A DNA stretch of 64,000 nt, from positions 4,402,001 to 4,466,000 of the forward strand of contig AP018281.1 of the NCBI GenBank assembly GCA_002368355.1, given 5' to 3'. Source of the DNA: Chondrocystis sp. NIES-4102 (GTDB taxonomy: Bacteria; Cyanobacteriota; Cyanobacteriia; Cyanobacteriales; Xenococcaceae). Below the pieces are notes generated by a model, which was given only the letters and a program-made list of their open reading frames with translations, searched no databases and was not told the DNA's origin. Shown here in pieces: positions 29,863-40,201 of this stretch. The translations under genes and the position numbers were made by a program. Position 1 is the stretch's first letter; the number at the start of each line of letters is the position of its first letter.

Positions 29863-29995
29863 GTATTGAGTCTGATAATAGATATTAATCAGGTGGGTAT
29901 GAGTGAAAAGCTCAAAGTTAATAGGTTAAAAGGTAGTAGGCAGTAAACAAATACAATCTAATGCCTATTACCTAATTAATAACTCAGTTATTCCC

Positions 29996-30454
29996 TTATT
30001 GTGGAACAACTTGAAAATCTACAGTAGCAGTAACTTCAGGGTGTAATTTAACTTCTGCTTGATAGTTGCCAGTTTTACTAATATCTGGAACTTCAATACC
30101 GCGACGATCTACTTCAATTCCAGCTTGCTGTTTGATTATGTCAGCAATTTCTTGAGTAGTTACTGTACCAAAGATGGCGTTTTCTTCCCCAACTTGTTTA
30201 CGAATTGTGAGTTTACCAATAGTTTTAAAAGCAACTTTTTTGTTTTCTGCTGCTTGTTTTTCTGCTAATTTTTGTTGTCTTTCTTTTTCTCTTCTAGCTT
30301 CAACTTGTTTAACGATACCTCTTGTCGCTATACTAGCCAAACCTTGAGGAATTAAGTAATTGCGGGCGTAACCTGGAGCAACCTCTACTAGATCGCCATT
30401 ATTACCCAATTTACTAACACTCTGATTTAAAACCACGGATATACGCTTTGCCAT
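29996..30454 (-). CDS. rplI: 50S ribosomal protein L9
   Basis: Binds 23S rRNA and bridges to neighbouring ribosomes. The 152-aa protein has the N-terminal signature GNNGDLVEVAPGYARNYLIP-like segment (residues about 18-37), a long central basic helix (VEARREKERQQKLAEKQAAE) and a C-terminal alpha/beta domain ending VTATVDFQVVPQ. Length is normal. It stands alone here, downstream of a repeat array. Confidence 0.96.
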   Translation of the reverse strand: MAKRISVVLNQSVSKLGNNGDLVEVAPGYARNYLIPQGLASIATRGIVKQVEARREKERQQKLAEKQAAENKKVAFKTIGKLTIRKQVGEENAIFGTVTTQEIADIIKQQAGIEVDRRGIEVPDISKTGNYQAEVKLHPEVTATVDFQVVPQ

Positions 30455-30697
30455 TGCTAATTAAAATTCTCCTATAGATAATTATTTTGTGATGTGGCGA
30501 TTCAATTTTGCACCTCAGAACTTTTTATTATATCAGTCTGATTATCTCTGGTCTAGTTGGGCAAGCTTAGTTGAAAAGAATAAGTGGGAGATTAGCCTTT
30601 CGGGGCTACTAGAAATGTGATCGCGCCTTTAAAATAACAACAGTAATTACTTGATGTAAAAATATAATATATCAGTATCTTAATTTACAAGCATATA

Positions 30698-30862
30698 ATG
30701 GCTCGTCAACGCAAAAAATCCGATTTCCCTACAAAAATTTGTCCTGTCTGCGATCGCCCTTTTACATGGCGTAAGAAATGGGAGAAATGCTGGGATGATG
30801 TTAAATATTGTTCGGATCGTTGTCGTCGTCGCAAACAATCGGATAATCCTGTAAATTTATAA
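30698..30862 (+). CDS. DUF2256 small zinc-ribbon-like protein
   Basis: A 54-aa gene. It starts MARQRKKSDFPTKICPVCDR and contains RPFTWRKKWEKCWDDVKYCS and DRCRRRKQS. The two CxxC/CxxxC-like pairs (CPVC and CSDRC) and WRKKWEKCW are the DUF2256 pattern, probably binding one zinc. Strongly basic. Function unknown; in other bacteria it is often next to a cryptochrome or photolyase, not seen here. It precedes the isoaspartyl peptidase gene by 40 bp on the same strand. Confidence 0.88.
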   Translation: MARQRKKSDFPTKICPVCDRPFTWRKKWEKCWDDVKYCSDRCRRRKQSDNPVNL

Positions 30863-30902
30863 TTTATATTTATACATATTCATATATTCATCTAACATAA
30901 TT

Positions 30903-31865
30903 ATGTCGCTTAAGCAAATTCAGCCCAAATTAATTATTCATGGTGGCGCAGGGGGACACCTAAAGAGTGAGTCTGGGGAATCTTTAGTACGTCAGGCACT
31001 CCATAGTATTGTAGAAGAAGTATATGCCCTACTCATCGATGGCGCAAAGGCTACCGAAGCAGTAATTAAAGGGTGTCAACTACTAGAGGATCACCAAACT
31101 TTTAATGCTGGTACAGGTTCAGTACTTCAGTCTGACGGACAAATACGCATGAGTGCTGCATTAATGGACGGAGCGAAACAACGTTTTAGTGGTATAATTA
31201 ATGTTTCAAGGGTAAGACATCCAATAGAATTAGCCCAATTTTTACAAGATCAAGATGATCGCGTCCTTTCTGATTATGGTGCAGCCGAGTTATTACGCGA
31301 GTTGCAAGTTCCTATATATGATCCTTTAGTTGATATCCGTTTACAGGAATGGATGCAGGAACGTAAAGAAAACTTTAGTAAGGATATGGCGGGAGTGGTG
31401 GCAGAACAAGCATTAGTCCATGAACCTCGTCAAGGTACAATAGGGGTGGTTGCTCTAGATCGTGATGGTAAGATTGCTGCTGGCACTTCTACAGGTGGTA
31501 AGGGTTTAGAAAGAATTGGACGGGTAAGTGATTCAGCTATGCCTGCGGGTAACTATGCGGATGCTTCGGCTGGGGTTAGCTGTACGGGGATTGGTGAGGA
31601 CATTATGGAAGAATGTTTAGCTGCTAAAATCGTTATTCGGGTGACTGATGGGATGTCTTTGGTAGAAGCAATGAATAAATCAATGGAAGAATCTCGCAGT
31701 CGTAAACGTGACTTGGGGGCAATTGCGATCGCTGCTGACGGGACAATTTCCTGGGGTAAAACCAGTGAGGTTATCTTGGCTGCTTATCATGATGGTAATC
31801 AAATTGGTGATACTCTCAACTGGAATAATCAGGATTTAGTAGGCTATCTAGCAAAAACTAATTAA
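30903..31865 (+). CDS. iaaA: Isoaspartyl peptidase / L-asparaginase (plant type)
   Basis: Ntn-hydrolase that cleaves isoaspartyl dipeptides and asparagine and may help turn over cyanophycin dipeptides. The 320-aa precursor begins [11 protein letters not shown]; autocleavage is expected before Thr in [14 protein letters not shown] (about residue 179), leaving Thr as nucleophile. The oxyanion/substrate segment [18 protein letters not shown] and [11 protein letters not shown] are conserved. Its stop overlaps the convergent pyrD stop by 4 bp. Confidence 0.93.
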   Translation: MSLKQIQPKLIIHGGAGGHLKSESGESLVRQALHSIVEEVYALLIDGAKATEAVIKGCQLLEDHQTFNAGTGSVLQSDGQIRMSAALMDGAKQRFSGIINVSRVRHPIELAQFLQDQDDRVLSDYGAAELLRELQVPIYDPLVDIRLQEWMQERKENFSKDMAGVVAEQALVHEPRQGTIGVVALDRDGKIAAGTSTGGKGLERIGRVSDSAMPAGNYADASAGVSCTGIGEDIMEECLAAKIVIRVTDGMSLVEAMNKSMEESRSRKRDLGAIAIAADGTISWGKTSEVILAAYHDGNQIGDTLNWNNQDLVGYLAKTN

Positions 31866-33007
31866 TTAACCCTTGTTCGATGTTCCAAACCAATTGCCTC
31901 GCTAATATTATTTAAACCTTGTGCTTTTAATCTAGTTACAAGCCCAGATAACACTTGATTAACTAGCCAAGGGCCTTGATAAATCCAACCTGTATAAACT
32001 TGTAATAAACTCGCCCCTGCTATAATTTTCTCCCAAGCATCCGAAGGGGTAAAAATTCCTCCTACGCCAATAATTGGTAATTTACCGCCAGTTTCTTGAT
32101 AAATAAAGCGAATAACTTCTGTAGATCGTTGTTTAACAGGTAAACCGCTAATTCCGCCTGCTTCTTCCCTAATGCTTTTACCCGTTTCTGGTAAGATAGT
32201 AGTGTTTAAGCCATCACGCCGAATTGTAGTATTAGTGGCAATTACCCCAGCCAGATTATAACTGGTGGCTAAGTTTAAAATATCCTGAATATCTTGCCAT
32301 TCCAAATCAGGTGCTATTTTAATAAATATAGGTTTAGATTGGGTATTTGCTGCCTGTAAGCCAGACAATATTGGTTCTAGTTGTTCTCCACTTTGAAGCG
32401 ATCGCAACCCAGGAGTATTCGGCGAACTTACATTAACTACAAAATAATCTGCCACAACTTGTAAATATTGGAAACTACCCACATAATCTGCTGCTGCTTC
32501 GGTTAAAGAGGTTGTCTTTGATTTACACAAATTGATGCCAATAGGAATTTGACGTGCTTGTCTTTTCCATGTTTGGGTTAGGGTATCTGCCATAACTGCT
32601 GCGCCGAGATTATTTGCACCCATGCGATTTAAGGCTGCTTGATCTGCGGGTAAACGAAACATTCGAGGGCGAGGATTTCCTGGTTGTGCGTGTAGCGTCA
32701 CCGCCCCTAATTCGGCAAAACCAAAACCTAAACTGTTCCAAATTCCTGCTGCTGTGCCATCTTTATCAAAACCTGCAGCTAAACCAAAGGGATTATTAAA
32801 TTTTAAGCCCCAAAGAGTTTGTTCTAAACTAGGAGCATTTACACAAAAGGATTTTTCTAACTGTTTTATGGCTAAACTACCCCAGGTAGAATGACGATTT
32901 GTATCTAAATAATTGAAAGTTTTTAATGTTTGATAATGTGCAGTTTCGGGATCTGTTTTAACTGCTGAAAGTAATAGAGGATAAAAGGGTTTGGTAAAGT
33001 TTAGCAT
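31862..33007 (-). CDS. pyrD: Dihydroorotate dehydrogenase (quinone), class 2
   Basis: FMN enzyme of pyrimidine synthesis passing electrons to quinone at the membrane. The 381-aa protein has the class 2 N-terminal helical extension ([20 protein letters not shown]). Typical segments: [15 protein letters not shown], the catalytic serine region [24 protein letters not shown], and FMN-phosphate binding [17 protein letters not shown] near the C-terminus. Convergent with iaaA. Confidence 0.95.
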   Translation of the reverse strand: MLNFTKPFYPLLLSAVKTDPETAHYQTLKTFNYLDTNRHSTWGSLAIKQLEKSFCVNAPSLEQTLWGLKFNNPFGLAAGFDKDGTAAGIWNSLGFGFAELGAVTLHAQPGNPRPRMFRLPADQAALNRMGANNLGAAVMADTLTQTWKRQARQIPIGINLCKSKTTSLTEAAADYVGSFQYLQVVADYFVVNVSSPNTPGLRSLQSGEQLEPILSGLQAANTQSKPIFIKIAPDLEWQDIQDILNLATSYNLAGVIATNTTIRRDGLNTTILPETGKSIREEAGGISGLPVKQRSTEVIRFIYQETGGKLPIIGVGGIFTPSDAWEKIIAGASLLQVYTGWIYQGPWLVNQVLSGLVTRLKAQGLNNISEAIGLEHRTRVN

Positions 33008-33612
33008 TGTTTATTTTGGTGGTTTTATTTAGGAAATTATTATTATTGCTTTTGTAATAATTATTGGAATTCTTGATTATTTATCCTAATATTAATTTTA
33101 ATTGGTATATTTATTTGATTTTTAATCATTAACAATTTATTTAATAATACAAAAGCTATTTTATTGGGTAATTAATATAATAATGATAAGTCTTTAGTTA
33201 AGCTTAAAAGAGTATTTTTTAATTTTTTTCTTTTGTTCTGTTTTTAGTTTAAAAAGTCAAATATTATTCAATACAGATTCTCGAAAACAAAGAGATACTT
33301 ATAACTAGTTTAGCTTTTTCATTGACTTAATAAATATTTTCATCATTCCAACTAATACTTGATCATTGATATAAGCTATTTGCTTACATATAACAAAGAT
33401 CATAATAAATTATCTTAGCGTCTTAGCGTGAGACTATTCTTTTAACCTTTGCCTCGACTCCTGTACTAAAACCTCAATAATTATAAGCAAAAATAAACCG
33501 ACCATTTTAATTAGTCGGTAAATTAATTACTTTAGTAATGAAACCTAAAAATTATTAATTCATAGCTACAAAAAGTAATACTATTGCTCAATAATTAAAT
33601 CATTAACCATCC
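33008..33612. other. AT-rich intergenic region between pyrD and typA
   Basis: 605 bp with no convincing gene. It holds a typA terminator (33497-33519) and a tandem TCTTAGCG pair (about 33413-33428). Otherwise it is AT-rich and presumably includes the pyrD promoter. Confidence 0.6.
33488..33519 (-). terminator. Rho-independent terminator of typA
   Basis: On the minus strand, ACCGAC pairs with GTCGGT (33514-33519 with 33497-33502, 11-nt loop), followed by TTATTTTTG. It lies about 95 bp past the typA stop. Confidence 0.75.
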
Positions 33613-35403
33613 CTATCTTTTAACCAATTTCTTAGTTTGAAGTTTACGTAAACGAATCGACTCAGGAGTAACTTCTACTAGTTCATCAGAACCAATATAC
33701 TCCAATGCTCGTTCTAAACTCATCTCCGTAGGTGCTTGTAACTGTACCAATTCATCGCCACTAGCTGCACGATGGTTAGTTAACTGCTTGGCTTTACAAA
33801 CGTTTAAATCTAGGTCTTGAGGACGATTATGTTCGCCTACAATCATACCTTTATAAACCTTTGTACCAGGAGTAATAAAGAAAGTACCCCGATCCTCAGC
33901 GTTTTTGAGGGCATAGAAAGTTGCTACTCCTTCCTCAAAAGCAATTATCACACCGTTATAACGAGTTTCTAATTCTCCAGAAAAGTCACGGTATTCCAAG
34001 AAACTATGATTCATAATACCTTCACCGCGAGTCAGTCTGACAAACTCCCCACGGAAACCAATTAAACCTCTTGCAGGAATAACAAACTCCAACTGAGTAC
34101 GCCCATTACTATTCTGCATATCCTTCATTTCGCCCTTGCGTTGTCCAAGACGTTCAATACAGCTACCTACCGCAGCTTCAGGAACATCTAAAACAAGATA
34201 CTCAAAAGGTTCACAGGGTTTACCATTGATTTCACGATAAATCACTTGAGGCTGAGACACTTGGAATTCATAACCTTCGCGACGCATAGTTTCAATTAAA
34301 ATTCCTAAATGCAACTCTCCCCGTCCTGAGACTAAGAATTGTTCGGCAGATTCTCCATCTTCGACTCTTAAAGCCACATTAGTTTCTAATTCTCGCATCA
34401 AGCGATCGCGTATTTGTCTGGAGGTTACAAAACTTCCTTCTTGTCCTGCGAAAGGTGAGTTATTTACTGAAAAGGTCATTTGTAAGGTAGGTTCATCCAC
34501 CTTAATTAAAGGTAATGCTTGAGGCTCACTAGGACAAGTGATAGTTTCTCCAATGTTAGCATCTGCAAAACCTGCCACCGCGATAATGTTACCCGCAGTT
34601 GCTTCTTGTAATTCCACTCTCGATAAGCCTTGAAACCCCATCAGCTTGGAAACTTTAGCCTTAACTATGCTTCCATCTTCTTTAATTAAAGCTGCTTGCT
34701 GACCTGCTTTTAAGACTCCGTTGTGAATTCTACCAATTACAATTCTTCCTAAGTAGTCGGAATAATCAAGGGTTGTAACTTGCAACTGTAAAGGTTTATC
34801 TACATCCCCTGCTGGTGGTGGAACATGATGTAAAATCGCCTCAAATAAAGGTTTCATATCTACCCCTTCATCCTCTAGGCTTTCTTTAACATACCCTTCT
34901 AAACCTGAAGCATAAAGAGTAGTAAAGTCACATTGGTCATCATCTGCACCCAATTCTACAAACAAGTCAAATACTTTATCAACCGCACCGTCAGGATGAG
35001 CGCGAGGACGATCTATTTTATTAACAACTACAATGGGACGTAAACCTTGCTCTAGGGCTTTTTTCAAAACAAAGCGAGTTTGTGGCATTGGCCCTTCATT
35101 AGCATCCACAATTAACACACAGCCATCCACCATACCCAAGACTCGTTCTACCTCTCCGCCAAAATCGGCGTGTCCTGGAGTATCGACAATGTTAATTAGA
35201 GTATCTTGATAACTAACTGCTGTATTTTTGGACAGAATAGTAATGCCTCTTTCTCTCTCAAGGTCATTAGAGTCCATAACACAATCTGGTACGTCTTCGC
35301 CTTCGCGGAAAATACCCGATTGTTTGAGTAATGCGTCCACAAGCGTTGTTTTACCGTGATCGACGTGGGCAATGATAGCAATATTGCGAATAGGAAGAGA
35401 CAT
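33613..35403 (-). CDS. typA: Translational GTPase TypA/BipA
   Basis: Ribosome-binding GTPase needed under stress and cold. The 596-aa protein begins with the G1 loop [20 protein letters not shown], then G2 [10 protein letters not shown]3 [13 protein letters not shown] and G4 [10 protein letters not shown]-Tu-like domain 2 and EF-G-like domains follow (about 300-480), and the BipA-specific C-terminal domain includes [20 protein letters not shown]. Full length, no anomalies. Confidence 0.97.
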   Translation of the reverse strand: MSLPIRNIAIIAHVDHGKTTLVDALLKQSGIFREGEDVPDCVMDSNDLERERGITILSKNTAVSYQDTLINIVDTPGHADFGGEVERVLGMVDGCVLIVDANEGPMPQTRFVLKKALEQGLRPIVVVNKIDRPRAHPDGAVDKVFDLFVELGADDDQCDFTTLYASGLEGYVKESLEDEGVDMKPLFEAILHHVPPPAGDVDKPLQLQVTTLDYSDYLGRIVIGRIHNGVLKAGQQAALIKEDGSIVKAKVSKLMGFQGLSRVELQEATAGNIIAVAGFADANIGETITCPSEPQALPLIKVDEPTLQMTFSVNNSPFAGQEGSFVTSRQIRDRLMRELETNVALRVEDGESAEQFLVSGRGELHLGILIETMRREGYEFQVSQPQVIYREINGKPCEPFEYLVLDVPEAAVGSCIERLGQRKGEMKDMQNSNGRTQLEFVIPARGLIGFRGEFVRLTRGEGIMNHSFLEYRDFSGELETRYNGVIIAFEEGVATFYALKNAEDRGTFFITPGTKVYKGMIVGEHNRPQDLDLNVCKAKQLTNHRAASGDELVQLQAPTEMSLERALEYIGSDELVEVTPESIRLRKLQTKKLVKR

Positions 35404-35490
35404 AGGATTGGTCTATAGACTTTTGTATCGTCAACTCAAAATTTCTTAATAATTATAACGCAGTTCTGTTTTTATTTATATTTAAATGTT

Positions 35491-36006
35491 ATGAGGACTA
35501 TGGTAATGAAAAGGAAACGAATTTTTTGGTTAGTTGCTATTTTAGGTATTATTTTTGATCAAATCACTAAATATCTGGTAGTAAAAACCTTTGTGGATAT
35601 AGGTAGAACTATAGCTATTATTCCTGGTATATTTCATTTTACCTATGTAGTTAATACGGGTGCAGCATTTAGTTTTTTTAATGGACAAGTGGAAATTCTC
35701 CGTTGGATTTCCTTAATTGTTAGTTTGATTTTGATTGGTTTTGTCTGCTACAGTCCCAAGCTTAGTTTAATTGAACAATTGGGGTATGGGTTTATTTTAG
35801 CTGGAGCTATTGGGAATGGTATTGACCGTTTTTTATTTGGTCATGTTGTTGATTTTCTAGATTTTCGCTTAATTAACTTTCCAATTTTTAATGTGGCTGA
35901 TGTGGCGATAAATATTGGGGTGTTTTTATTATTATTGGCAAGTTTTTATCCGACATCCAGACAAAAACAAAACGCAATTAAAGACTCAGAAACTCAAAAT
36001 AAATAG
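35491..36006 (+). CDS. lspA: Lipoprotein signal peptidase (signal peptidase II)
   Basis: Inner-membrane aspartyl protease that removes lipoprotein signal peptides. The 171-aa protein has four helices. Catalytic Asp residues sit in AGAIGNGIDRFLFGHVVDFL and FNVADVAINIG, with the conserved NTGAAFSF upstream. Divergent from typA with 87 bp between starts. Alternative start codons (M4, M6) change only the first few residues. Confidence 0.95.
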   Translation: MRTMVMKRKRIFWLVAILGIIFDQITKYLVVKTFVDIGRTIAIIPGIFHFTYVVNTGAAFSFFNGQVEILRWISLIVSLILIGFVCYSPKLSLIEQLGYGFILAGAIGNGIDRFLFGHVVDFLDFRLINFPIFNVADVAINIGVFLLLLASFYPTSRQKQNAIKDSETQNK

Positions 36007-36199
36007 AGTATAAATTAAGAGCTCGGTTAAATGTGAAGTTGATGTTTTATAGGTTAATTGAAAAATGAGAAAAAGGTGAAAACTAATCTTAGACAATTAG
36101 AAATTGAGGAGAAAATGACAAAAAAGTGATTGAAATATGAAACGCACAATTAGGTAAAATAATTTACAATTGGTAATAAACCAATTATATATAATAGTC

Positions 36200-36757
36200 G
36201 TGGAATTATTTCAAACATCGTTATTAGCTTTAGGATTAGCAGCAGATGCCTGTGCGGTTTCAATGACCAGTGGCATAACAATTAAGCATATTACTATTAA
36301 CAAGTCACTAAAGATTGCTTTGTTTTTTGGGGTTTTTCAAGCCATTATGCCTTTACTAGGTTGGTTATCTGGCTTGACTTTTAAAAAATATCTACTGGCA
36401 ATAGATCATTGGATAGCCTTTATTTTATTATGTTTTATTGGTGGAAAAATGATCCACGATGCTTTTAGTTCTGAAGAAGAAAAGCAATTTAATCCTCTAG
36501 ATATATCGACTTTAGTAGTTCTGGCGATCGCGACTAGTATTGATGCTTTCGCTGCTGGTTTTGGCTTATCTTTACTGAAATATACAATTTTACAAACCGT
36601 AGGGTTAATTGGTGTTATTACTTTTATCTGTTCCTTCGCCTCAGTTTATTTAGGACATTTTTGTGGAGATTTACTAAAAAATAAGATTGAAATTGCTGGC
36701 GGGGCGATTTTAATAATTATTGGCACAAAAATCTTATTACAACACCTAATGGTATAA
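36200..36757 (+). CDS. mntP: Manganese efflux pump MntP
   Basis: Six-helix Mn2+ exporter. I prefer GTG 36200, giving (M)ELFQTSLLALGLAADACAVS; a TTG at 36170 would add ten residues that do not match the family. The protein has two repeats of three helices with acidic residues in the membrane (LAADACAVSMTSG and ATSIDAFAAGFGLSLL) and KMIHDAF before the central loop, all hallmarks of MntP. The leader shows no yybP-ykoY-type Mn riboswitch that I can recognise. Confidence 0.9.
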   Translation: MELFQTSLLALGLAADACAVSMTSGITIKHITINKSLKIALFFGVFQAIMPLLGWLSGLTFKKYLLAIDHWIAFILLCFIGGKMIHDAFSSEEEKQFNPLDISTLVVLAIATSIDAFAAGFGLSLLKYTILQTVGLIGVITFICSFASVYLGHFCGDLLKNKIEIAGGAILIIIGTKILLQHLMV

Positions 36758-36923
36758 ATATTATCTGATTTAGTGATAGCAACTTATTTAGGGTGACGTT
36801 CTTAACATTTTTATTTAATATTGAGTAGGTACTGGAAAATACTCTCAATAAAGAACAATATTGATTGAACGGTTATATCCATAAGTTGATCAGACGGACA
36901 AAGTTTATCTGGAGCTAAATCAA

Positions 36924-37151
36924 ATGTTAAATTATAGTGTGGTGATTCAATGGTCTAAGAAAGATAATTGTTTTATCGTTACCCTGCCAGAATGGGGAGA
37001 ACTTTGTCAAACTTATGGAGATTCTTATGAGGAAGCTTTAAAAAATGCCAAAGAAGTATTACAGTTGATGGTAAATTCTTCCAAAGCTGAAGGCGCATCA
37101 TTACCAGATGTTAATACTTTTAAGGGAAACATACAAAAAGCTTCTTTATAA
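36924..37151 (+). CDS. hicB: HicB-family antitoxin-like protein (orphan)
   Basis: A 75-aa protein with the partial RNase H-like HicB fold: YSVVIQWSKKDNCFIVTLPE, GDSYEEALKNAKEVLQLMV. No C-terminal HTH or ribbon-helix-helix domain is present, so it is the short single-domain form. No HicA toxin frame lies in the ~170 bp before or ~360 bp after it. In cyanobacteria such orphan HicB-like proteins are common and may not be antitoxins at all. Confidence 0.8.
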   Translation: MLNYSVVIQWSKKDNCFIVTLPEWGELCQTYGDSYEEALKNAKEVLQLMVNSSKAEGASLPDVNTFKGNIQKASL

Positions 37152-37513
37152 GATTGTATATGGTTATGTTTTTGATAACAGCTAGTTTGGGATTTTGAAA
37201 GTAAGTCTAATAAAAATAGAGTAGGGGTATTTATTGGATATTAACTAAATAAACTTTTACTAGATAAAAAACCAAAGATATTCAAAATACTATTGTTTAA
37301 AAAAATGGTGATAATAGTTATAAAATGCTATGTAACTTAGAGATAAATATCTTGATAATTTAAACAAGTGTTAATTAGTAAAAGCGACGGATAGCTTCAT
37401 AATCAAAAGACTTAGCTACTACATAGATAAATAAAACTTTCAATGATCGCAATGATTTTAATTTTAAACAGTATAGTGAAGAAACATATCTATAAATCAC
37501 ACTGCTATATATT
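37152..37513. other. Intergenic region before sdhC
   Basis: 362 bp of AT-rich sequence; I see no gene, RNA or clear repeat. It presumably holds the promoter of the cytochrome b gene. Confidence 0.5.
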
Positions 37514-38233
37514 ATGATCACAAATAGCGATAGCCAAATCAATTTTAAAGATAACCGCCCTAAACTAATTAAATTTTACACATCCCCCCTAGGAAAAAAA
37601 ATAATTACAGGTATTACAGGGTTGGGGCTGTCTGTATTTGTTCTATTTCATATGGTGGGCAACTTAACCTTATTAACTAGTTCTGTCGCTTATAACCAAC
37701 TGGCACATTTTATTAATAGCTTAGGAATTTTACTATATATAACAGAATTTAGTTTATTAGGATTAGTGATTTTTCACATAGCGATCGCTATTTTAATTAC
37801 TATAAATAATATACAAGCAAGACCAATAGGTTATAGTCAACTTAAAAGTGTAGGACAACCTAGTAAACAATCATTAAGTTCTCGGACTATGATTATTACA
37901 GGGTCAGTATTATTAGGATTTTTAATCTTACATTTAGCATCCTTTAAATTTGGCACATACTATTCAACAGTAATTAACGGTGTCCAAATGCGAGATTTAT
38001 CTCGTTTAGTGATAGAAAAGTTTCACACCCCAGTTTATACTTTTGGGTATACAGGAGTGATGGTACTATTAGGCTTACATTTACGTCATGGTATTTGGAG
38101 TCTTTGGCAGTCTATCGGGTTGCTTAATGACAAATATAGTTCTTTACTATATGCGATCGCGTTAATTTTAGCTATTTTAATTACTTTAGGATTTATAGTA
38201 TTACCTTTAGCAATTTACTTTAATTTAGTTTAA
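37514..38233 (+). CDS. sdhC: Succinate dehydrogenase cytochrome b subunit (SdhC, b558 type)
   Basis: Membrane anchor of succinate:quinone oxidoreductase. The 239-aa protein has five helices and matches the single-subunit di-heme b558 family. Candidate heme-ligand histidines are in LSVFVLFHMVGNLTLLTSS, LVIFHIAIAI, LLGFLILHLASFKFG and LGLHLRHGIWSLWQSIG. The flavoprotein and iron-sulfur genes are not adjacent, as is usual in cyanobacteria where sdh genes are scattered. Followed 55 bp later by a small gene on the same strand. Confidence 0.88.
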   Translation: MITNSDSQINFKDNRPKLIKFYTSPLGKKIITGITGLGLSVFVLFHMVGNLTLLTSSVAYNQLAHFINSLGILLYITEFSLLGLVIFHIAIAILITINNIQARPIGYSQLKSVGQPSKQSLSSRTMIITGSVLLGFLILHLASFKFGTYYSTVINGVQMRDLSRLVIEKFHTPVYTFGYTGVMVLLGLHLRHGIWSLWQSIGLLNDKYSSLLYAIALILAILITLGFIVLPLAIYFNLV

Positions 38234-38288
38234 TAAAATTCCTGATTGCGCTACTGTAAAAGAATATCCATAACAGAAAGACTAGGAC

Positions 38289-38501
38289 ATGAATAGTCAG
38301 GAATTAGCTAAATATATAGAAGCCACAAACGGCATATCAAAACCTTGGTTATTAGTACAATTAAGGTTATCGAAATTGCAAGAGCGTAAAGAGCAAATTT
38401 CTCCTCAAGAATATATGAGTGAGTTGCAAGATATCCAAGCAGACTTATTAAAATTGGGTGAATGGTGGAAGGGTATCGAAGATGAAGTGTTTGGTGCTTA
38501 G
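38289..38501 (+). CDS. Small hypothetical helical protein
   Basis: A 70-aa protein, NSQELAKYIEATNGISKPWL at the start, then a helical amphipathic body and GEWWKGIEDEVFGA at the end. Composition and spacing after sdhC (55 bp, same strand) support a real gene, possibly co-transcribed. A 96-aa frame on the other strand over the same bases looks like a shadow. Function unknown. Confidence 0.65.
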   Translation: MNSQELAKYIEATNGISKPWLLVQLRLSKLQERKEQISPQEYMSELQDIQADLLKLGEWWKGIEDEVFGA

Positions 38502-38752
38502 ACAGAATTTTAAAATATAAAAGCTGAAATATAAAAGGGAAAATAGGCAGATAGAATTGATGATAGTGGCTACCTGCTTTAAAACGCAATACATACAAAA
38601 GCGATCGTATTTATAAGTATCATGGAAATTACGCGATCGCTTTAAAGGTAATGTTGATACAGGCGATCTCAGGTTGCCAAAATAACATTAATTGTATTAA
38701 TTTTTACTTTAGTTTTAGTGAAGAAACTTAGTAACGATAATCTTTGGAAAAT

Positions 38753-40149
38753 ATGGAGATGAAAAAACCAAATTTAAGCTTCAGTGGAAATCTGATTATT
38801 AATGGTTTGGCAAAAATGTCCCCTTCGAGATAATATTTCCTGAAACTCAAGATACAAAACCTGTTATTAAAGCTAACTTGGATGAAATCAATATACCTTT
38901 ATACGCATTTCCTTTTAAATTTGGTTTGGAAGCTAATATTTTAGATTCAACAGGAAATCCTAGATACATTATTCAAGCAAGCAAAATTTATAATTTGGGA
39001 ATTAAATCTGGTTATAATATATCTGGAAATAAAAATACTGTCTTAACAGGAGAACCTACAAATTTAAAAATAAAAGAATTTTTCAAAAAGGCAAGTAATA
39101 AAAAAGAAAAATTTGGAACATTTTATTTTTGGATAACTCAAAGCTTACTATTACGCCCAAGTTGCATTGTACAACAAAATTTTGATGGCAATGTATCTGT
39201 CCAAAATGTTTTAATAAAAAGCTTTGAAATAGCAAAAGACCTTCAATTAGATTTTATCAACCATTACTCTTACTTTGACGATTCAGAGAGGAAAAATATT
39301 AAAATTTCAAAATCAGTACTAGCTGCTAATTTCAGTGGAAAAGTAAATATTGAGGGTGGTGAAGATATTTTTGATGACTTGGATTTATTTTTAAAGCTAG
39401 TATCATTTTCCCAACGTAGAAAGATCACTTGTTATGGATACAGATCGATAATAGAAAACGAGTTTGTTGATTTCTATAGAGGAGACGTATCTGTTCCTAA
39501 AGAAAATTTTGAGCATTCAACGGATGACTTACTTATCGATCCAAGTATTTTCAGCAATTTCATTAGCTATGCTTTATTGGCAGTTAACAATTGCAGTTTT
39601 AAGGGATATTTGACTGATGCTATTAGCAAAGCAGCTTATTGCAAATATGCAACTCTTGAAAGCGAATATCTGAGTTATTATGCTGCCATCGAAAATTTAG
39701 TTAATGGATATAAAGATGAACATAGCTTGCACTTTATATTAGATAATGATTTATGGAAAAAGTTTAGTAATGATTTAAAAGGTTTTATTAAGAATCATGA
39801 TTACTTCAAACATGAAAAAATTAAAAGGCAATTAGTTTATGAAAAACTTTCAGAATTAAACAGATCTTCTTTGGCAAGTGTATTCAGTTCATTTTGTCAA
39901 TTTTACAAAATTGATGTAAGTGATTTATGGACATTAGGTGGACATGAATATTCATTAACGAACATAAGAAATTTGCTAATTCATGGTGGAAGATTTGAAA
40001 GAGAAAAATTGAATTTGCTGATTAATGCTAACTCTCATCTTAAATGGATATTAGAGCGTTGTATATTACGCATATTAAGTTGGGATATAGAACACTCTAA
40101 TATATCACCATCATTTTTGAGAAATTTTATTTCCTATAATCTTTGGTAA
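38753..40149 (+). pseudogene. ApeA-like HEPN-domain protein, interrupted by a frameshift
   Basis: The main frame (about 423 aa) runs to 40149 and opens only at TTG 38878, but its coherent sequence reaches further upstream (FEIIFPETQDTKPVIKANLD) to 38811. A second frame from ATG 38753 or 38759 (MKKPNLSFSGNLIINGLAK) meets it exactly at an A5 run (38812-38816); one extra A would fuse them. The C-terminal third carries a HEPN RNase motif R-x4-H (RNLLIH, near residue 364 of the long frame), plus SEYLSYYAAIENLVNGYKDE. The HEPN part resembles the Apea-like HEPN family of anti-phage nucleases; the N-terminal region is unassigned. Either a decayed defence gene or a sequencing slip. Confidence 0.65.
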
Positions 40150-40201
40150 CAAAAGCAATTGTTTTGATCCTTGAATTGAATAGCTATTTACAATTGATTA
40201 G

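Noticed and set aside
33202-33705. Long antisense frames (for example opposite devC at 3202-3705, opposite argD at 18132-18473, opposite the TPS gene)
   Set aside because: They mirror real genes, have no start context and show repetitive antisense composition.
36007-36199. Mn-sensing riboswitch (yybP-ykoY type) upstream of mntP
   Set aside because: I looked for its conserved GGGGAGUA-like and pairing segments and did not find them.
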